Shown one piece after another: positions 8,301 to 16,140 of a stretch of 26,152 bases of DNA (position 1 is its first letter; each line of letters begins with the position of its first letter). The position numbers were made by a program, and so were the translations under genes. The notes under the pieces were generated by a model. That model was not told the DNA's origin. It ran no database searches and saw nothing but the letters and a program-made list of their open reading frames with translations. The stretch is from a virus, in the IMG/VR virus record IMGVR_UViG_3300030060_004878, positions 1 through 26,152 of that record; one strand, written 5' to 3'.

Positions 8301-11300
8301 CCATACACCCATGAAGTTCCTTGATATGTTCCTGAATTAGCTGGATTACTATCTTGACTTGCAACGTAATCCACATTAAAAATACCTAAATTAACATACT
8401 CTTCATATTCTTCAGAGCTAAGTAAAACTTTTGATTCTAGCACGGGGTCAGCTTCTACTTTAACAAAAAATCTTCCATCAAATTCTGGTTTATTTTCTAT
8501 TGTTTCTTCTTTAAAATGAAGATCGTATCTTAAACCAGTAACAACACCGCCACTATAATCAAGTGAAGTATCAGCTACAAATCTAGCGTGCATATTAGCG
8601 TCTGGTCCAAATGGTTCAGCATAAAAGAATTCAAAATCACCACCAGCTGAAACACCATTGTTTGACGTTGATCCACCACTACCTCTTTGTTTCCAGTTTG
8701 TTACTTCATTCCATTTACTGTATTTTTTAACACCGGTTGCATCCGTACCACATATTTGAACACTTAGTTTTGATCTTTCTGTTTTTGGTCTATCATCAGA
8801 GCTATTAACACCCATTCCAAAAAGCCCGTCCCATTGAACAATATCAATTTGAATAGATTTAGTAGAGTCATCTAATAGTGTAACAGGTTCAGTAGTTGTA
8901 ACATCTGCTGCTGCATTTTCCCAAATACTAACACCTGTTTGCCCATCACCAGGTAGAGCTCGAACCGTACCTATATCATTGTGTTTTGTTTTTATAAAAT
9001 CAGGGGCATTACTTTCTATTGCTATTATTTTATATCTAGCCTCTTCTTTAACTGGCTCTGCAGTTCCGTTTTTAGTTTTTAAAATCAAATAAGTTTCTTC
9101 ATCAACTTTGTTTCTATCTGCCGAAGAAAATGATAGCCAAACCGTTGAACCTTTTTCATCTGCGCGATACCATCTATTTAAAACTAAATTATAGTATTCA
9201 TTAGATGTTTCTTTTACATAATACTTTACATAATCAGCCCATTCAGGAGGCTCATTATTGTCGTTAACAGGATTATCCCATCGCTGCTTTATTCTAAAAT
9301 AATTTTTAGTACTTGAAAATTCTTTAGACAAAGAGATATCTCCTGTTAAGCTAGTATAGTTATCTGCGTATCCAGTTGTATAACCAGAAGAAAAAACAGG
9401 TGTTTCTCTACCGTACTTGTCTCCAAACACCATTCCCCATTTGTAATCTCTAATAGATTTTAAAGATTTAGCTGGAACACCAACTGGGGTAGTTTCACTA
9501 ATAACTTCTTGAGATAATCCAACTGGAAGTTGTATGTCATAACCCTGAGTATAATTCGCAAATAAAAGTCTATTAGAGGTTATCTCTTGAGCATTAGCGT
9601 GCCTAGGTACGTTATCCCAGCTTCTTAAAGCTTGATCTTCTGGTAAAAGTGTATGTATACTTTCTGATGTTATACTTAATTCTCCAGAAAGTTTTTGTGT
9701 TGGATCTGTATCATTTGGCGTAAACAACTCCCACTCAGCATCTACACCTCTACTAATAGTTTTAACAACATATATACTAGGTGAATCTGTTGTTTTATAA
9801 ATTATGTCAATGCTAGAAACATCTAAAGGCCTAGTTTTAAATGGAACAAAGTCTTTTATGATAATTTCTCTAACATTGTTTTTCATTCCAACATTGTGAC
9901 TTTTTTCAACTTTATACTCAAAATCTCCTGGTAAAAATGCTAACTCAGACCAAGGGCTAAAACTAGAATACTCACCATCTTCATACTTGTATCTGTAAGC
10001 AAATCTTCCTAGCTTTAATTCAAATAAAGGTGGTTGTTGTCTTAAGCTAATATTCCAATCTGTAACAGTGGTATTTAAGTTTTCACCTTGATAAGAAACT
10101 ACTTCAACTTTTATTTTTTCAGTTGACTCATCAGTTTCCTCGCCGTCTGAAGGATCTAAGTATGAAATAAACCTACAAAGTACTTTAATTGTTTCTGATG
10201 CAACTACTGTATCGTCAGCATCTGATTCAATATATTCAGAGGTGAAATCTAGTAAATCATTTAATCTAAACAATGTATTAGCAAGAAGTTCGTCAGTAAA
10301 TACAACTATATCATTGGAATCAACTGCTAACGCGTTTTCAGCATCAACAAAAGGAGAGTTAGTTATATTTACTTCAGCTAAACCCTCTCCTCTCTCTGTA
10401 GCATTCATTGTAAGAGAAGGCGCTTTGGTTGGGGCTTTACGTATAACTGTTATGTGTTCTTCTTTTAAACTACCATCAACAACATCTCCCTCGAATCCGT
10501 ATTTTTCTAAATCAGTTACTGGAATAAGAGATTGAGAGCCTAAATCTGTTGGATCTTGCACGAAAAGTTTAGTGTGGTTATATTTTGATACCGCCGAAGT
10601 TAAAAGAGAAACATTATTAATATAAGCAAAAACAGCTCCGTCACTCGGTGGAGTTGCTTGTATTCCGTAGAATATAATATTTAGTTGTTCGCTTCCAGCA
10701 ATAAATGTATGACTATATGTTCCAATACCTGTTAAAGAAGCATTTTCATCAACAGCGTTGTTTAAGTCCGATGTTAACGTGCCACTAATAACATTGTAAT
10801 CAAAAGAATATGTATATGTGTCACCAATAGTTAGTCCAGTTACAATTTGTTGAAGTTGACCGTTATTCGCGCCATTTTCAACAGTTGTGTTCCAATGTTG
10901 TATTCCATTTATATACAATTGGTCAGAATCATTATAAACACTAGGTGTTACTACAGTACTATCTTCATTTAAACTATAGCCTTTAGTAACCCCACCAGTA
11001 ACACTCCACTCTTCAGATATAGTTATATCTTCTGTAAAATCACCATTATATACGTATTCTTCAGATTCAGAAAAAGGTGGTGTTCCAGCTATACATCTAT
11101 CTATATTTATTTTTTTAGGTTCACTATAACCATCAGTCCAAAACAACAAGTTATCAATAACGTTTATAGCTGTTATTTGATTATCGTAATTAAAATTTAA
11201 AACCTTAGGAGCAGAAAACTTAACCCAAGCTGTGTCGTTGTCAATAAGAGTACCAATAGTTGAAGCGTTGTTAAAGAATGTATGAAAAACAATTCTTGTT

Positions 11301-11914
11301 CCAGATTGACCAGGTATCGTGTTAGTGTATATAGTTTTAATTATAGCATTACTAATTTGACTAACTCCATCAGCGTTAAATATCTCTACCTGCATTCCAA
11401 CTCTTACCTTGTCTAATAGACTTGTGTTTGCTATTTCCAACTCAGACCACTGAGTATTGTCAGAATTATAACCAGATATTGAGCTATTAGTGCCAAACGC
11501 TTCTTTTGCTCTAACTAATATAGTGTGTTCGTCGATAACAACAGGGGTTGTAGTGCCATCAACATTTTGTTGTATTATACTATCTGAAAATACTAACACG
11601 CTAGATGAAGATAAACTATTTAAACCGATTGAACCTATGGGTGGCGCTGCCATGAAAAAATATATATTATCATTTTTTTCATCTGTAACACTACCTATTG
11701 ATTTAGTTTTATTTTGTGTTAACGGATTTGTTACGTTCGAAAAAGTACCTATTAGTGTATTACCTTTTATACCTTGAACTGTACCAGCAGCATCTCCATC
11801 AGTTGTTCTAACTTGAATGTTACTAGCGTCTCTATATTCGCCGTTTGGAACAAGTCTTTCATCAAGGTCCTTGTTCATTTTCCCACCTGTAAAAGTATGT
11901 TTTATTTCTGGCAT
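5306..11914 (-). CDS. Giant tail stabilization / muzzle-type protein, 2202 aa
   Basis: At 6.6 kb it is a quarter of the window. The N-terminus (FTGGKMNKDLDERLVPNGEYRDA, residues 8-30) is the hallmark I know from the stabilization (muzzle) proteins of crAss-like and related marine podoviruses. The C-terminal third has SGLIYSGIYN (1863-1872), YGSIQRLKTRD, LTEDKVLK, GDYGISKNPES, MYFTDKQRG and LSQDGLTPISNVGM (about 1984-1997), a beta-propeller-like array. In crAss-like virions this protein forms the tail end below the rings, in keeping with its place right after the ring genes (4-base gap). Extra modules seem inserted: a jelly-roll CBM-like segment (about 286-440), a Trp/Gly/Cys-rich segment (about 1195-1300), and a beta-rich region (about 1600-1800) with a repeated DWDPAV. 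These probably touch host surface glycans, which is inference. Confidence 0.85.
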   Translation of the reverse strand: MPEIKHTFTGGKMNKDLDERLVPNGEYRDASNIQVRTTDGDAAGTVQGIKGNTLIGTFSNVTNPLTQNKTKSIGSVTDEKNDNIYFFMAAPPIGSIGLNSLSSSSVLVFSDSIIQQNVDGTTTPVVIDEHTILVRAKEAFGTNSSISGYNSDNTQWSELEIANTSLLDKVRVGMQVEIFNADGVSQISNAIIKTIYTNTIPGQSGTRIVFHTFFNNASTIGTLIDNDTAWVKFSAPKVLNFNYDNQITAINVIDNLLFWTDGYSEPKKINIDRCIAGTPPFSESEEYVYNGDFTEDITISEEWSVTGGVTKGYSLNEDSTVVTPSVYNDSDQLYINGIQHWNTTVENGANNGQLQQIVTGLTIGDTYTYSFDYNVISGTLTSDLNNAVDENASLTGIGTYSHTFIAGSEQLNIIFYGIQATPPSDGAVFAYINNVSLLTSAVSKYNHTKLFVQDPTDLGSQSLIPVTDLEKYGFEGDVVDGSLKEEHITVIRKAPTKAPSLTMNATERGEGLAEVNITNSPFVDAENALAVDSNDIVVFTDELLANTLFRLNDLLDFTSEYIESDADDTVVASETIKVLCRFISYLDPSDGEETDESTEKIKVEVVSYQGENLNTTVTDWNISLRQQPPLFELKLGRFAYRYKYEDGEYSSFSPWSELAFLPGDFEYKVEKSHNVGMKNNVREIIIKDFVPFKTRPLDVSSIDIIYKTTDSPSIYVVKTISRGVDAEWELFTPNDTDPTQKLSGELSITSESIHTLLPEDQALRSWDNVPRHANAQEITSNRLLFANYTQGYDIQLPVGLSQEVISETTPVGVPAKSLKSIRDYKWGMVFGDKYGRETPVFSSGYTTGYADNYTSLTGDISLSKEFSSTKNYFRIKQRWDNPVNDNNEPPEWADYVKYYVKETSNEYYNLVLNRWYRADEKGSTVWLSFSSADRNKVDEETYLILKTKNGTAEPVKEEARYKIIAIESNAPDFIKTKHNDIGTVRALPGDGQTGVSIWENAAADVTTTEPVTLLDDSTKSIQIDIVQWDGLFGMGVNSSDDRPKTERSKLSVQICGTDATGVKKYSKWNEVTNWKQRGSGGSTSNNGVSAGGDFEFFYAEPFGPDANMHARFVADTSLDYSGGVVTGLRYDLHFKEETIENKPEFDGRFFVKVEADPVLESKVLLSSEEYEEYVNLGIFNVDYVASQDSNPANSGTYQGTSWVYGQGDGWWYNSFNMVGGWTTLANGGSDPAWDDDQCTGWGCDYDGPISPSWGDYGENGVYKFSRGSYYDPFIYLNPPNGGDNCFIQIPTKLEHGFGYYSFKSVTADFWAARKSSVNSRPFIDQARSNSKDHNGLSVGEISQNLATGLGLGSTTPSNGLGRLEFAVVGYSGYDSMEPSDSYFMQEMSTLGTHFSFVSDPSNIYRVIAVEDYDNERNGMYWDGGTYYGRIKNLTSFSGNNARMGFTIDFRRVDTTNNSLTNEGVITTSYDPRGEVRHDGTISLQVQILRHQNMGGRQLVFDSDQAILETEPKEDVDLDIYYEASSSIPLFLNENNINDFIPINCSISSERSSTIGVEKVTLPGSGTYKVSNTIAKPLLLNSELPDPIVNLKTDTDGTETDLVNGVYIGDELIFHHEDGIRTRLKVTDFVKKLSTATSSNPGAVDDEQFEVIPKYLPVQRRTLSIQANPDTTDTGDWDPAVYGAGNDWDPAVGTHLLKVSFYQDEITPGTVADISVGAQVLGFKEVDANGDDTLTDPVEGVAPPGIVVAGISDNNVVLTLTSATEKPFYYQNSNGTLQTFEEFQAAGVMGRKFKITIVDKPTGYYSVDKNAWKYPVDLSWFNCYSFGNGAESDRIRDDFNAPQINNGVTVSTTFSGYRKENRTSGLIYSGIYNSTSQINNLNEFNMSQEITKDLNPSYGSIQRLKTRDTDVIVLTEDKVLKVLSSKDAVFNADGSSGLTATKKVLGTAIPFVGDYGISKNPESLASDQYRMYFTDKQRGAVLRLSQDGLTPISNVGMKSWFRDNLKLANKALGTFDVVSGEYNLTLTNESSSYDKTVSFSEESKGWVSFKTFIPEAGGSVSGTYITAKGNSIYQHYTNSLYNCFYGVDPSTNQSYESSVSVLFNDAPGSIKSFNSFSYEGSQSKVIQNTSDTKEFYNLQSKSGWYVNSFETDKQSGSIPEFIEKEGKWYNKINGTTTTLTNLDTGEFTVQGIGNPSIVSSVYL

Positions 11915-11918
11915 AATA

Positions 11919-12806
11919 TTACTTTATTGGTTTGCTCATTCCTTTTAAAACTTGAGTAAACTCTTCCATTTTAATATTAGATAATCTAATTTTTGCTTTT
12001 CTAGTAGCTGCAAATCTTTCTTTTCTATATCTCTGAACTATAAACTCAGGCATGTTAGATCTCGTAGACAATATAGCATAAGCTATATGTTTATAAACAG
12101 CTTCTTCACAAAACTTGTGAACCACCATTTCCGCATCTGTACCTAAACCATCACTTATATATTTTAATATTATTGTTTCACCAGCTAAAGATGAGCCAAA
12201 ATGTATATAACCTCTATGATAGTCTATAAAAAATGTACCATTTGATTGCGCATGTTGAGGATCTAATCCGTATCTTCTACCCCTACTATCTATAAGAATA
12301 TCAGTTGTATCATCAGAATATGGATCCACTTCAACGTCGTCGTTGTATTTAGTTAATGTATCACTAGGTGTTTGCTCTTGTAAATTATCTAAACTACCAT
12401 CATTATCCGCATCTTTAAACTGATAAACTCCATTAGCATCTTGAGTTATAGCAAATGGGTTTGACGTCTTACCTGTTGGATACAATACTCTTTCTATACC
12501 ATTAGAGTCACTTCTAACCACCTTAACGTAATTAACGTAATCTTGCGGTAGTACCATCTTCAACGTGTTAGGAACCTCTATTTCTTGAGATTTAATCGAT
12601 CTAAAAACATCGTATGATAATTCTTGCATTGCACGCATAGCATGAAACTGCACGTCAGTTCTATTAGCTTTTGGAATTATTTTATCTTCACCAATGTAAG
12701 CAAACATAAAAGCATTTATAATATTATCAAGAGAAACAAACTGGTATGTTCCAAAGTCTGTTCCAGTATAATAAGAGTTTTGAGTTTGATCGTTTAATAA
12801 TCCCAT
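11919..12806 (-). CDS. Tail connector / ring protein, 295 aa
   Basis: Residues about 20-115 (YQFVSLDNIINAFMFAYIGE, then RTDVQFHAMRAMQELSYDVF and LPQDYVNYVKVV) match the pattern of gp4-like head-tail adaptor/ring proteins that join the portal to the tail in crAss-like and related podoviruses. A low-complexity Asp-rich insertion (about 128-175) precedes a beta segment (FFIDYHRGYIHFG) and a C-terminal basic helical region (about 225-290). In crAss-like phages a ring-protein gene stands directly before the muzzle gene, exactly as here. The start is 2 bases after the 234-aa gene's stop, and 4 bases separate its end from the next start. No Shine-Dalgarno sequence is visible. Confidence 0.8.
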   Translation of the reverse strand: MGLLNDQTQNSYYTGTDFGTYQFVSLDNIINAFMFAYIGEDKIIPKANRTDVQFHAMRAMQELSYDVFRSIKSQEIEVPNTLKMVLPQDYVNYVKVVRSDSNGIERVLYPTGKTSNPFAITQDANGVYQFKDADNDGSLDNLQEQTPSDTLTKYNDDVEVDPYSDDTTDILIDSRGRRYGLDPQHAQSNGTFFIDYHRGYIHFGSSLAGETIILKYISDGLGTDAEMVVHKFCEEAVYKHIAYAILSTRSNMPEFIVQRYRKERFAATRKAKIRLSNIKMEEFTQVLKGMSKPIK

Positions 12807-12808
12807 AA

Positions 12809-13513
12809 TTAATTATTTTGTTCTTGTTTAATCATTTGCTTATCAGCCATAGCCACTTGCTGTAAGTCTGGTCTATTCATAGCTACACCAGCTAACTCTA
12901 ATATCCTACCAACCAAAGCTTCTTCTTCTGAAGCATGTAACTCAAAGTTTACACTTGTTGTGGAACTATATAGTGCTTTTTCATTCACAACCACGTAACC
13001 CCAATTTGGTGTTGTTGGTTTTCTAAAAAACTGTATTTCAAATGATATAGGATTATCAACTGTACCAGTTGGAGCTGGATACAATTTAATTGAATCACTA
13101 TTTTCTCTAACGTAAACAGTTCTGTTTACAGTTGCTTTTGTTAATGGATTTTTTTCAGTTAATAAAACTTCTTTTTTACTTAGTTCAACAACTTCTCCTT
13201 CAGCTCTAAACACTGTATCTATTTTATATAAGTTTGTTGGAAGAGTTAATGTTGCACTAGATCCATCGTTGCTAATTGTCGTAGTGGATGTTAATGGTTG
13301 TAGTTTTTCTGACAACATTTCTAGCTCGTCACCATAACCTGTTTGATTTTTTGGTTTTATATGAGCTGTTTTTATATCATGAAAATAAGAGTTAAGTATA
13401 TCTAATTGAGCTTTATCAGCAAACAAATTAAACTCTTGAGGTGTTATATAACCTCTTTGTTCTTTATTAGCTAAAGCTAAAACTTTTTGATATACTGTAT
13501 CTATGTTTATCAT
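12809..13513 (-). CDS. Tail adaptor / ring protein, 234 aa
   Basis: The N-terminus reads INIDTVYQKVLALANKEQRG then YITPQEFNLFADKAQLDIL, an opening I associate with neck or ring proteins of marine podoviruses. A beta-rich middle (residues about 85-190, with TLPTNLYKIDTVF, VNRTVYVRENSDSIKLYPAP and ISFEIQFFRKP) is followed by a helical end (HASEEEALVGRILELAGVAMN). It lies directly before the 295-aa connector and after a 53-aa gene (stop and start one base apart). A role as one of the stacked rings between portal and tail is inferred from this position and the alpha/beta/alpha layout. Which ring it would be cannot be decided from sequence alone. Confidence 0.75.
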   Translation of the reverse strand: MINIDTVYQKVLALANKEQRGYITPQEFNLFADKAQLDILNSYFHDIKTAHIKPKNQTGYGDELEMLSEKLQPLTSTTTISNDGSSATLTLPTNLYKIDTVFRAEGEVVELSKKEVLLTEKNPLTKATVNRTVYVRENSDSIKLYPAPTGTVDNPISFEIQFFRKPTTPNWGYVVVNEKALYSSTTSVNFELHASEEEALVGRILELAGVAMNRPDLQQVAMADKQMIKQEQNN

Positions 13514-13514
13514 T

Positions 13515-13676
13515 TTATTTATTTTTATATGTGAATTTATTATTTAACCATTCTTTTCTTTTATTGCACCCACAGTCTTTTTTAATTACATTTTTAGCCA
13601 CAAATTGAGTTAATGATTTTATACCTGTGATTTTAGTAAATTTTTCTATTGAATCACCTAAACCTTTTGATTGCAT
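13515..13676 (-). CDS. Small CxC protein, 53 aa
   Basis: ATG 13674-13676 opens a 53-codon frame ending in TAA at 13515-13517, one base before the start of the 234-aa ring gene. The peptide starts MQSKGLGDSIEKFTKITGIK and continues to KKDCGCNKRKEWLN; this resembles a small phage protein type with KGLGDxIEKxTKxTGIK and DCGCxxRKxxLN that I have seen in marine and gut phages without an assigned function. The Cys35-Gly-Cys37 pair in a basic context might bind a metal or form a disulfide, but only two cysteines are present. It is the first gene after the terminator at 13742-13768. The motif-level resemblance and tight coupling to the ring gene argue for a real gene. Confidence 0.7.
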   Translation of the reverse strand: MQSKGLGDSIEKFTKITGIKSLTQFVAKNVIKKDCGCNKRKEWLNNKFTYKNK

Positions 13677-13741
13677 AATAATATATATATTTTACTATAT
13701 TATAGTTACATAATAAGTGGAAAGGTTAGCACTTAAATAAA

Positions 13742-13768
13742 AATAGCCACCCTTAATGAGTGGCTATT
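13742..13768 (-). terminator. Rho-independent terminator after the 276-aa gene
   Basis: A perfect 9-bp inverted repeat (AATAGCCAC / GTGGCTATT) with a 9-base loop is followed on the minus strand by TTTTTATTT. It lies 20 bases downstream of the stop of the 276-aa gene. The T-run is on the minus-strand side, matching the direction of the genes. Confidence 0.8.
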
Positions 13769-13787
13769 AATATTAAGATAAAAGATA

Positions 13788-14618
13788 TTAATTTAATCTT
13801 TTTTCTATATTTGAATATATTTCCATACCTTCATCAGTTTTAAACCAAGCAGCTAATGCTGAATATGGATGTTCATCAAAAGGAACTGTCATTAATTTTC
13901 TATCATTAGTTCCCCACTTAAAAGTTCTCTGATCTTGAGATAATCTTATAATACCAAGCTCAGTGGCTTTAATACCAAAGTTTCTAAGTTGAACGTTGTC
14001 ATCATTTACTAGTTCTAAGAACAATTCTGGATTTTTCTTAGCATATAGTAGTAAATCTCTTTTAAGTTCTTTAGAACTCATTTCTGAAACCTTAGAGCCA
14101 AGTTCTACCCTCATGACAGCTTCAGCCATATCTATATCTAAAGATTGAGCAGCATTTAAAGCCTCTATTTCCATTTCAATAATATCAATTTCACTAGCAG
14201 CTATAGCTTGAGGTTTTAACTCATAAAATAATTTATCTCTCATTGGATGGTATAGTGATAATAATTTTTGTAAAACAACTTTGTTTTTAGGAACAAAAAG
14301 TATACCTTGTCTAAAAGTTATATGAGATAATCTTTGATCACCTTTCATTTCGTCAACAAAACAAGTTTGTTGATTTTCACAATACTTTAACTCTCTTTCA
14401 TAACCTTTCTCCTCATCAAAATAGTATATGTTAGCTGATTTTAAAGTTTTGCTTAAAGGTTTTTTATTATTAGAAAGTAAATAAGTTCTGTCTTTTACTT
14501 CCCAACTATCAATTGTTTTAGCTTTTGTTTCAGGAGCTTCAACCTTAGGTTGTTCAACAACCATTGTTTCTTCAACTACAGGTTCTTCAACTATAGTTTC
14601 TTTTTTCTTTTTTGCCAT
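13788..14618 (-). CDS. Head-associated protein of unknown function, 276 aa
   Basis: Residues 1-36 are low complexity (poly-Lys, then Glu/Val/Pro-rich). From residue 39 a folded part begins with WEVKDRTYLL, a beta region (to about 115, with RQGILFVPKN), then a long helical part with LLSLYHPMRDKLFYE, EMEIEALNAAQ and MSSKELKRDLLLYAKKNPELFLEL. It ends LMTVPFDEHPYSALAAWFKT. I know this arrangement only as a conserved hypothetical encoded after the capsid gene in related marine phages. It could be a head auxiliary or completion protein. It is unusual in being a single cistron with a terminator on each side, so its level is probably set separately from MCP and tail genes. Confidence 0.8.
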   Translation of the reverse strand: MAKKKKETIVEEPVVEETMVVEQPKVEAPETKAKTIDSWEVKDRTYLLSNNKKPLSKTLKSANIYYFDEEKGYERELKYCENQQTCFVDEMKGDQRLSHITFRQGILFVPKNKVVLQKLLSLYHPMRDKLFYELKPQAIAASEIDIIEMEIEALNAAQSLDIDMAEAVMRVELGSKVSEMSSKELKRDLLLYAKKNPELFLELVNDDNVQLRNFGIKATELGIIRLSQDQRTFKWGTNDRKLMTVPFDEHPYSALAAWFKTDEGMEIYSNIEKRLN

Positions 14619-14646
14619 AATATAATATAATAAAAATTAATAAAAA

Positions 14647-14673
14647 ATAGAGGCAGCTAATTGCTGCCCCTAT
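14647..14673 (-). terminator. Terminator after the major capsid gene
   Basis: On the minus strand an 11-bp stem (ATAGGGGCAGC / GCTGCCTCTAT) closes on a 5-base loop. It contains one G-U wobble that would be an A-C mismatch in the plus-strand transcript, so the hairpin suits minus-strand RNA. TTTTTT ATTAATTTTTATT follows. It starts 14 bases after the MCP stop codon. Confidence 0.85.
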
Positions 14674-14686
14674 ATTTAAATAAGTA

Positions 14687-16120
14687 CTAGTTTAATAACA
14701 TAAAGTTATTAGCACCTTGAGTAACTAAACATCTTTCTGATAAGAAGTTGACTGTCATCGCATCTAAATCAGAAGTAACAGCACCAACAGAACCTGTGAT
14801 CCATGTTTTCATTCTTCTTGATTCAGTTTGCGAAGCTCTATATCTAACATGTAAGAAAGGTCGTTTTAGGTTTTTACCTAACATTTGATCGTAAACAGTA
14901 GATGTACCAGCTGGTATAATAACACCTCTAATAGCATCTGTAGCTGCTTTATCATTAATACCTCCTCTTGTAGCTAAATCATTTAAGTATTTCCAGTCAG
15001 ACTTGTAGAAGTCATAAGAACCTCTTCTAAATCCTGAGAAACCTAAATTTAATGCCATATCTTCGTCGTTGTCGAACACTCCGTAAGAAGTACCACCAGC
15101 TCCGTAAGAATTCATAGAAGCTAACATGTCATCAATCGCAAGAGCTGTAGCTCTATTTACGAATATCATGTTTTCTTCAATAGCACCATTTTTGTCAAAC
15201 TCAGCTAAAATAGCATCAAACTCTGCTAAATCAGTAGCAGCATTAACACCTGTTACACCAGATGATTGATGACCTCTAGATTCTATAGCAGCGAATAAAC
15301 CTTCAGTACCTGCTGTACCAGCACCACCATCAGTTGGTAACGCGATATCAGATGTACCTGCAACTTTCTCAGATTCAATCATACTCATTTCTAAGTAATC
15401 AGAGAATCTAGCTCTTGTATCACCTTCAGCTTTTAGGTACCAGTAGTAACCATTTTGACCATCTTCACCAGATACTTCAACCCAACCAACTTGAGAAACA
15501 TCAGAACCTGATACCTCGTATTGATCTTTTAATATAATTGGTTTGTTAGTAAATGTAGTGAATTGAGGTTCGTTAGATCTACCACCTACGTAACCTACAC
15601 CTTTAGCGTTTTCAGAACCAAATACTAATATTCTACAGTCGTTGTCACCATTAACATAAGACAAGTCTGTCATATGCTGAGCGCCATAAGGCTGTACAGT
15701 AATAGTTTGGTTACCTGCAGCAGCTACACTTACACGAGCTGTAACAGTAGCACCTGAACCACCTGAGATTAATACTTGATCACCAACTCTAATACCGTGA
15801 TCTGTTGTTTGAGCCACACCGTCAATATTATGAGTAATATTAATTGTACTAGCTGTAACATCTAACATATCACATTTATAAGATAGATGTAATCTACCTT
15901 GCTCTGACCAAATAACTTGATCAGCTGACATAGCTTCTTCTGCACCTACTTGAGCAAGGAAACCTGAGATCGTTCTTTGACCGAACACCTCAGCTTCTTT
16001 CTCCATTAAGTCAGGAAGATACTGCTTTGCCCATCCATCAGTTTGGATGTCTAAATAATTTGCAGAAGTCACTTTTTGCACTGCCGCGCCACGACTCTGC
16101 GTTCCTGGAGTAATTGCCAT
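14687..16120 (-). CDS. Major capsid protein, 477 aa
   Basis: Identified by place (terminase, portal, scaffold-like protein, then this), length typical of crAss-like capsid proteins (about 480-500 aa), and a sequence type I recognise: MAITPGTQSRG, YLDIQTDGWAKQYLPDLMEKEAEVFGQRT, WSEQGRLHLSYKC (residues 71-83). It presumably has the HK97 fold and forms the icosahedral shell. Residues about 84-148 are a separate-looking beta module (HGIRVGDQVLIS...TARVSVAAAGNQTITVQP), probably a surface insertion. The C-terminal part (about 395-465, IIPAGTSTVYDQMLGKNLKRP, LHVRYRASQTESRRMKTWI) fits the A/P-domain end. It ends in TAG and is followed directly by a strong terminator, as expected for the most abundant virion protein. 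The start has only an A/T-rich leader. Confidence 0.9.
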   Translation of the reverse strand: MAITPGTQSRGAAVQKVTSANYLDIQTDGWAKQYLPDLMEKEAEVFGQRTISGFLAQVGAEEAMSADQVIWSEQGRLHLSYKCDMLDVTASTINITHNIDGVAQTTDHGIRVGDQVLISGGSGATVTARVSVAAAGNQTITVQPYGAQHMTDLSYVNGDNDCRILVFGSENAKGVGYVGGRSNEPQFTTFTNKPIILKDQYEVSGSDVSQVGWVEVSGEDGQNGYYWYLKAEGDTRARFSDYLEMSMIESEKVAGTSDIALPTDGGAGTAGTEGLFAAIESRGHQSSGVTGVNAATDLAEFDAILAEFDKNGAIEENMIFVNRATALAIDDMLASMNSYGAGGTSYGVFDNDEDMALNLGFSGFRRGSYDFYKSDWKYLNDLATRGGINDKAATDAIRGVIIPAGTSTVYDQMLGKNLKRPFLHVRYRASQTESRRMKTWITGSVGAVTSDLDAMTVNFLSERCLVTQGANNFMLLN

Positions 16121-16140
16121 AATTATAAATTTTTGTTAAG

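Noticed and set aside
13699-13704. TATAAT on the minus strand upstream of the 53-aa gene, a possible -10 box
   Set aside because: No matching -35 hexamer at 16-19 bases, no Bacteroidota TAnnTTTG element, and such hexamers are common in this AT-rich spacer.
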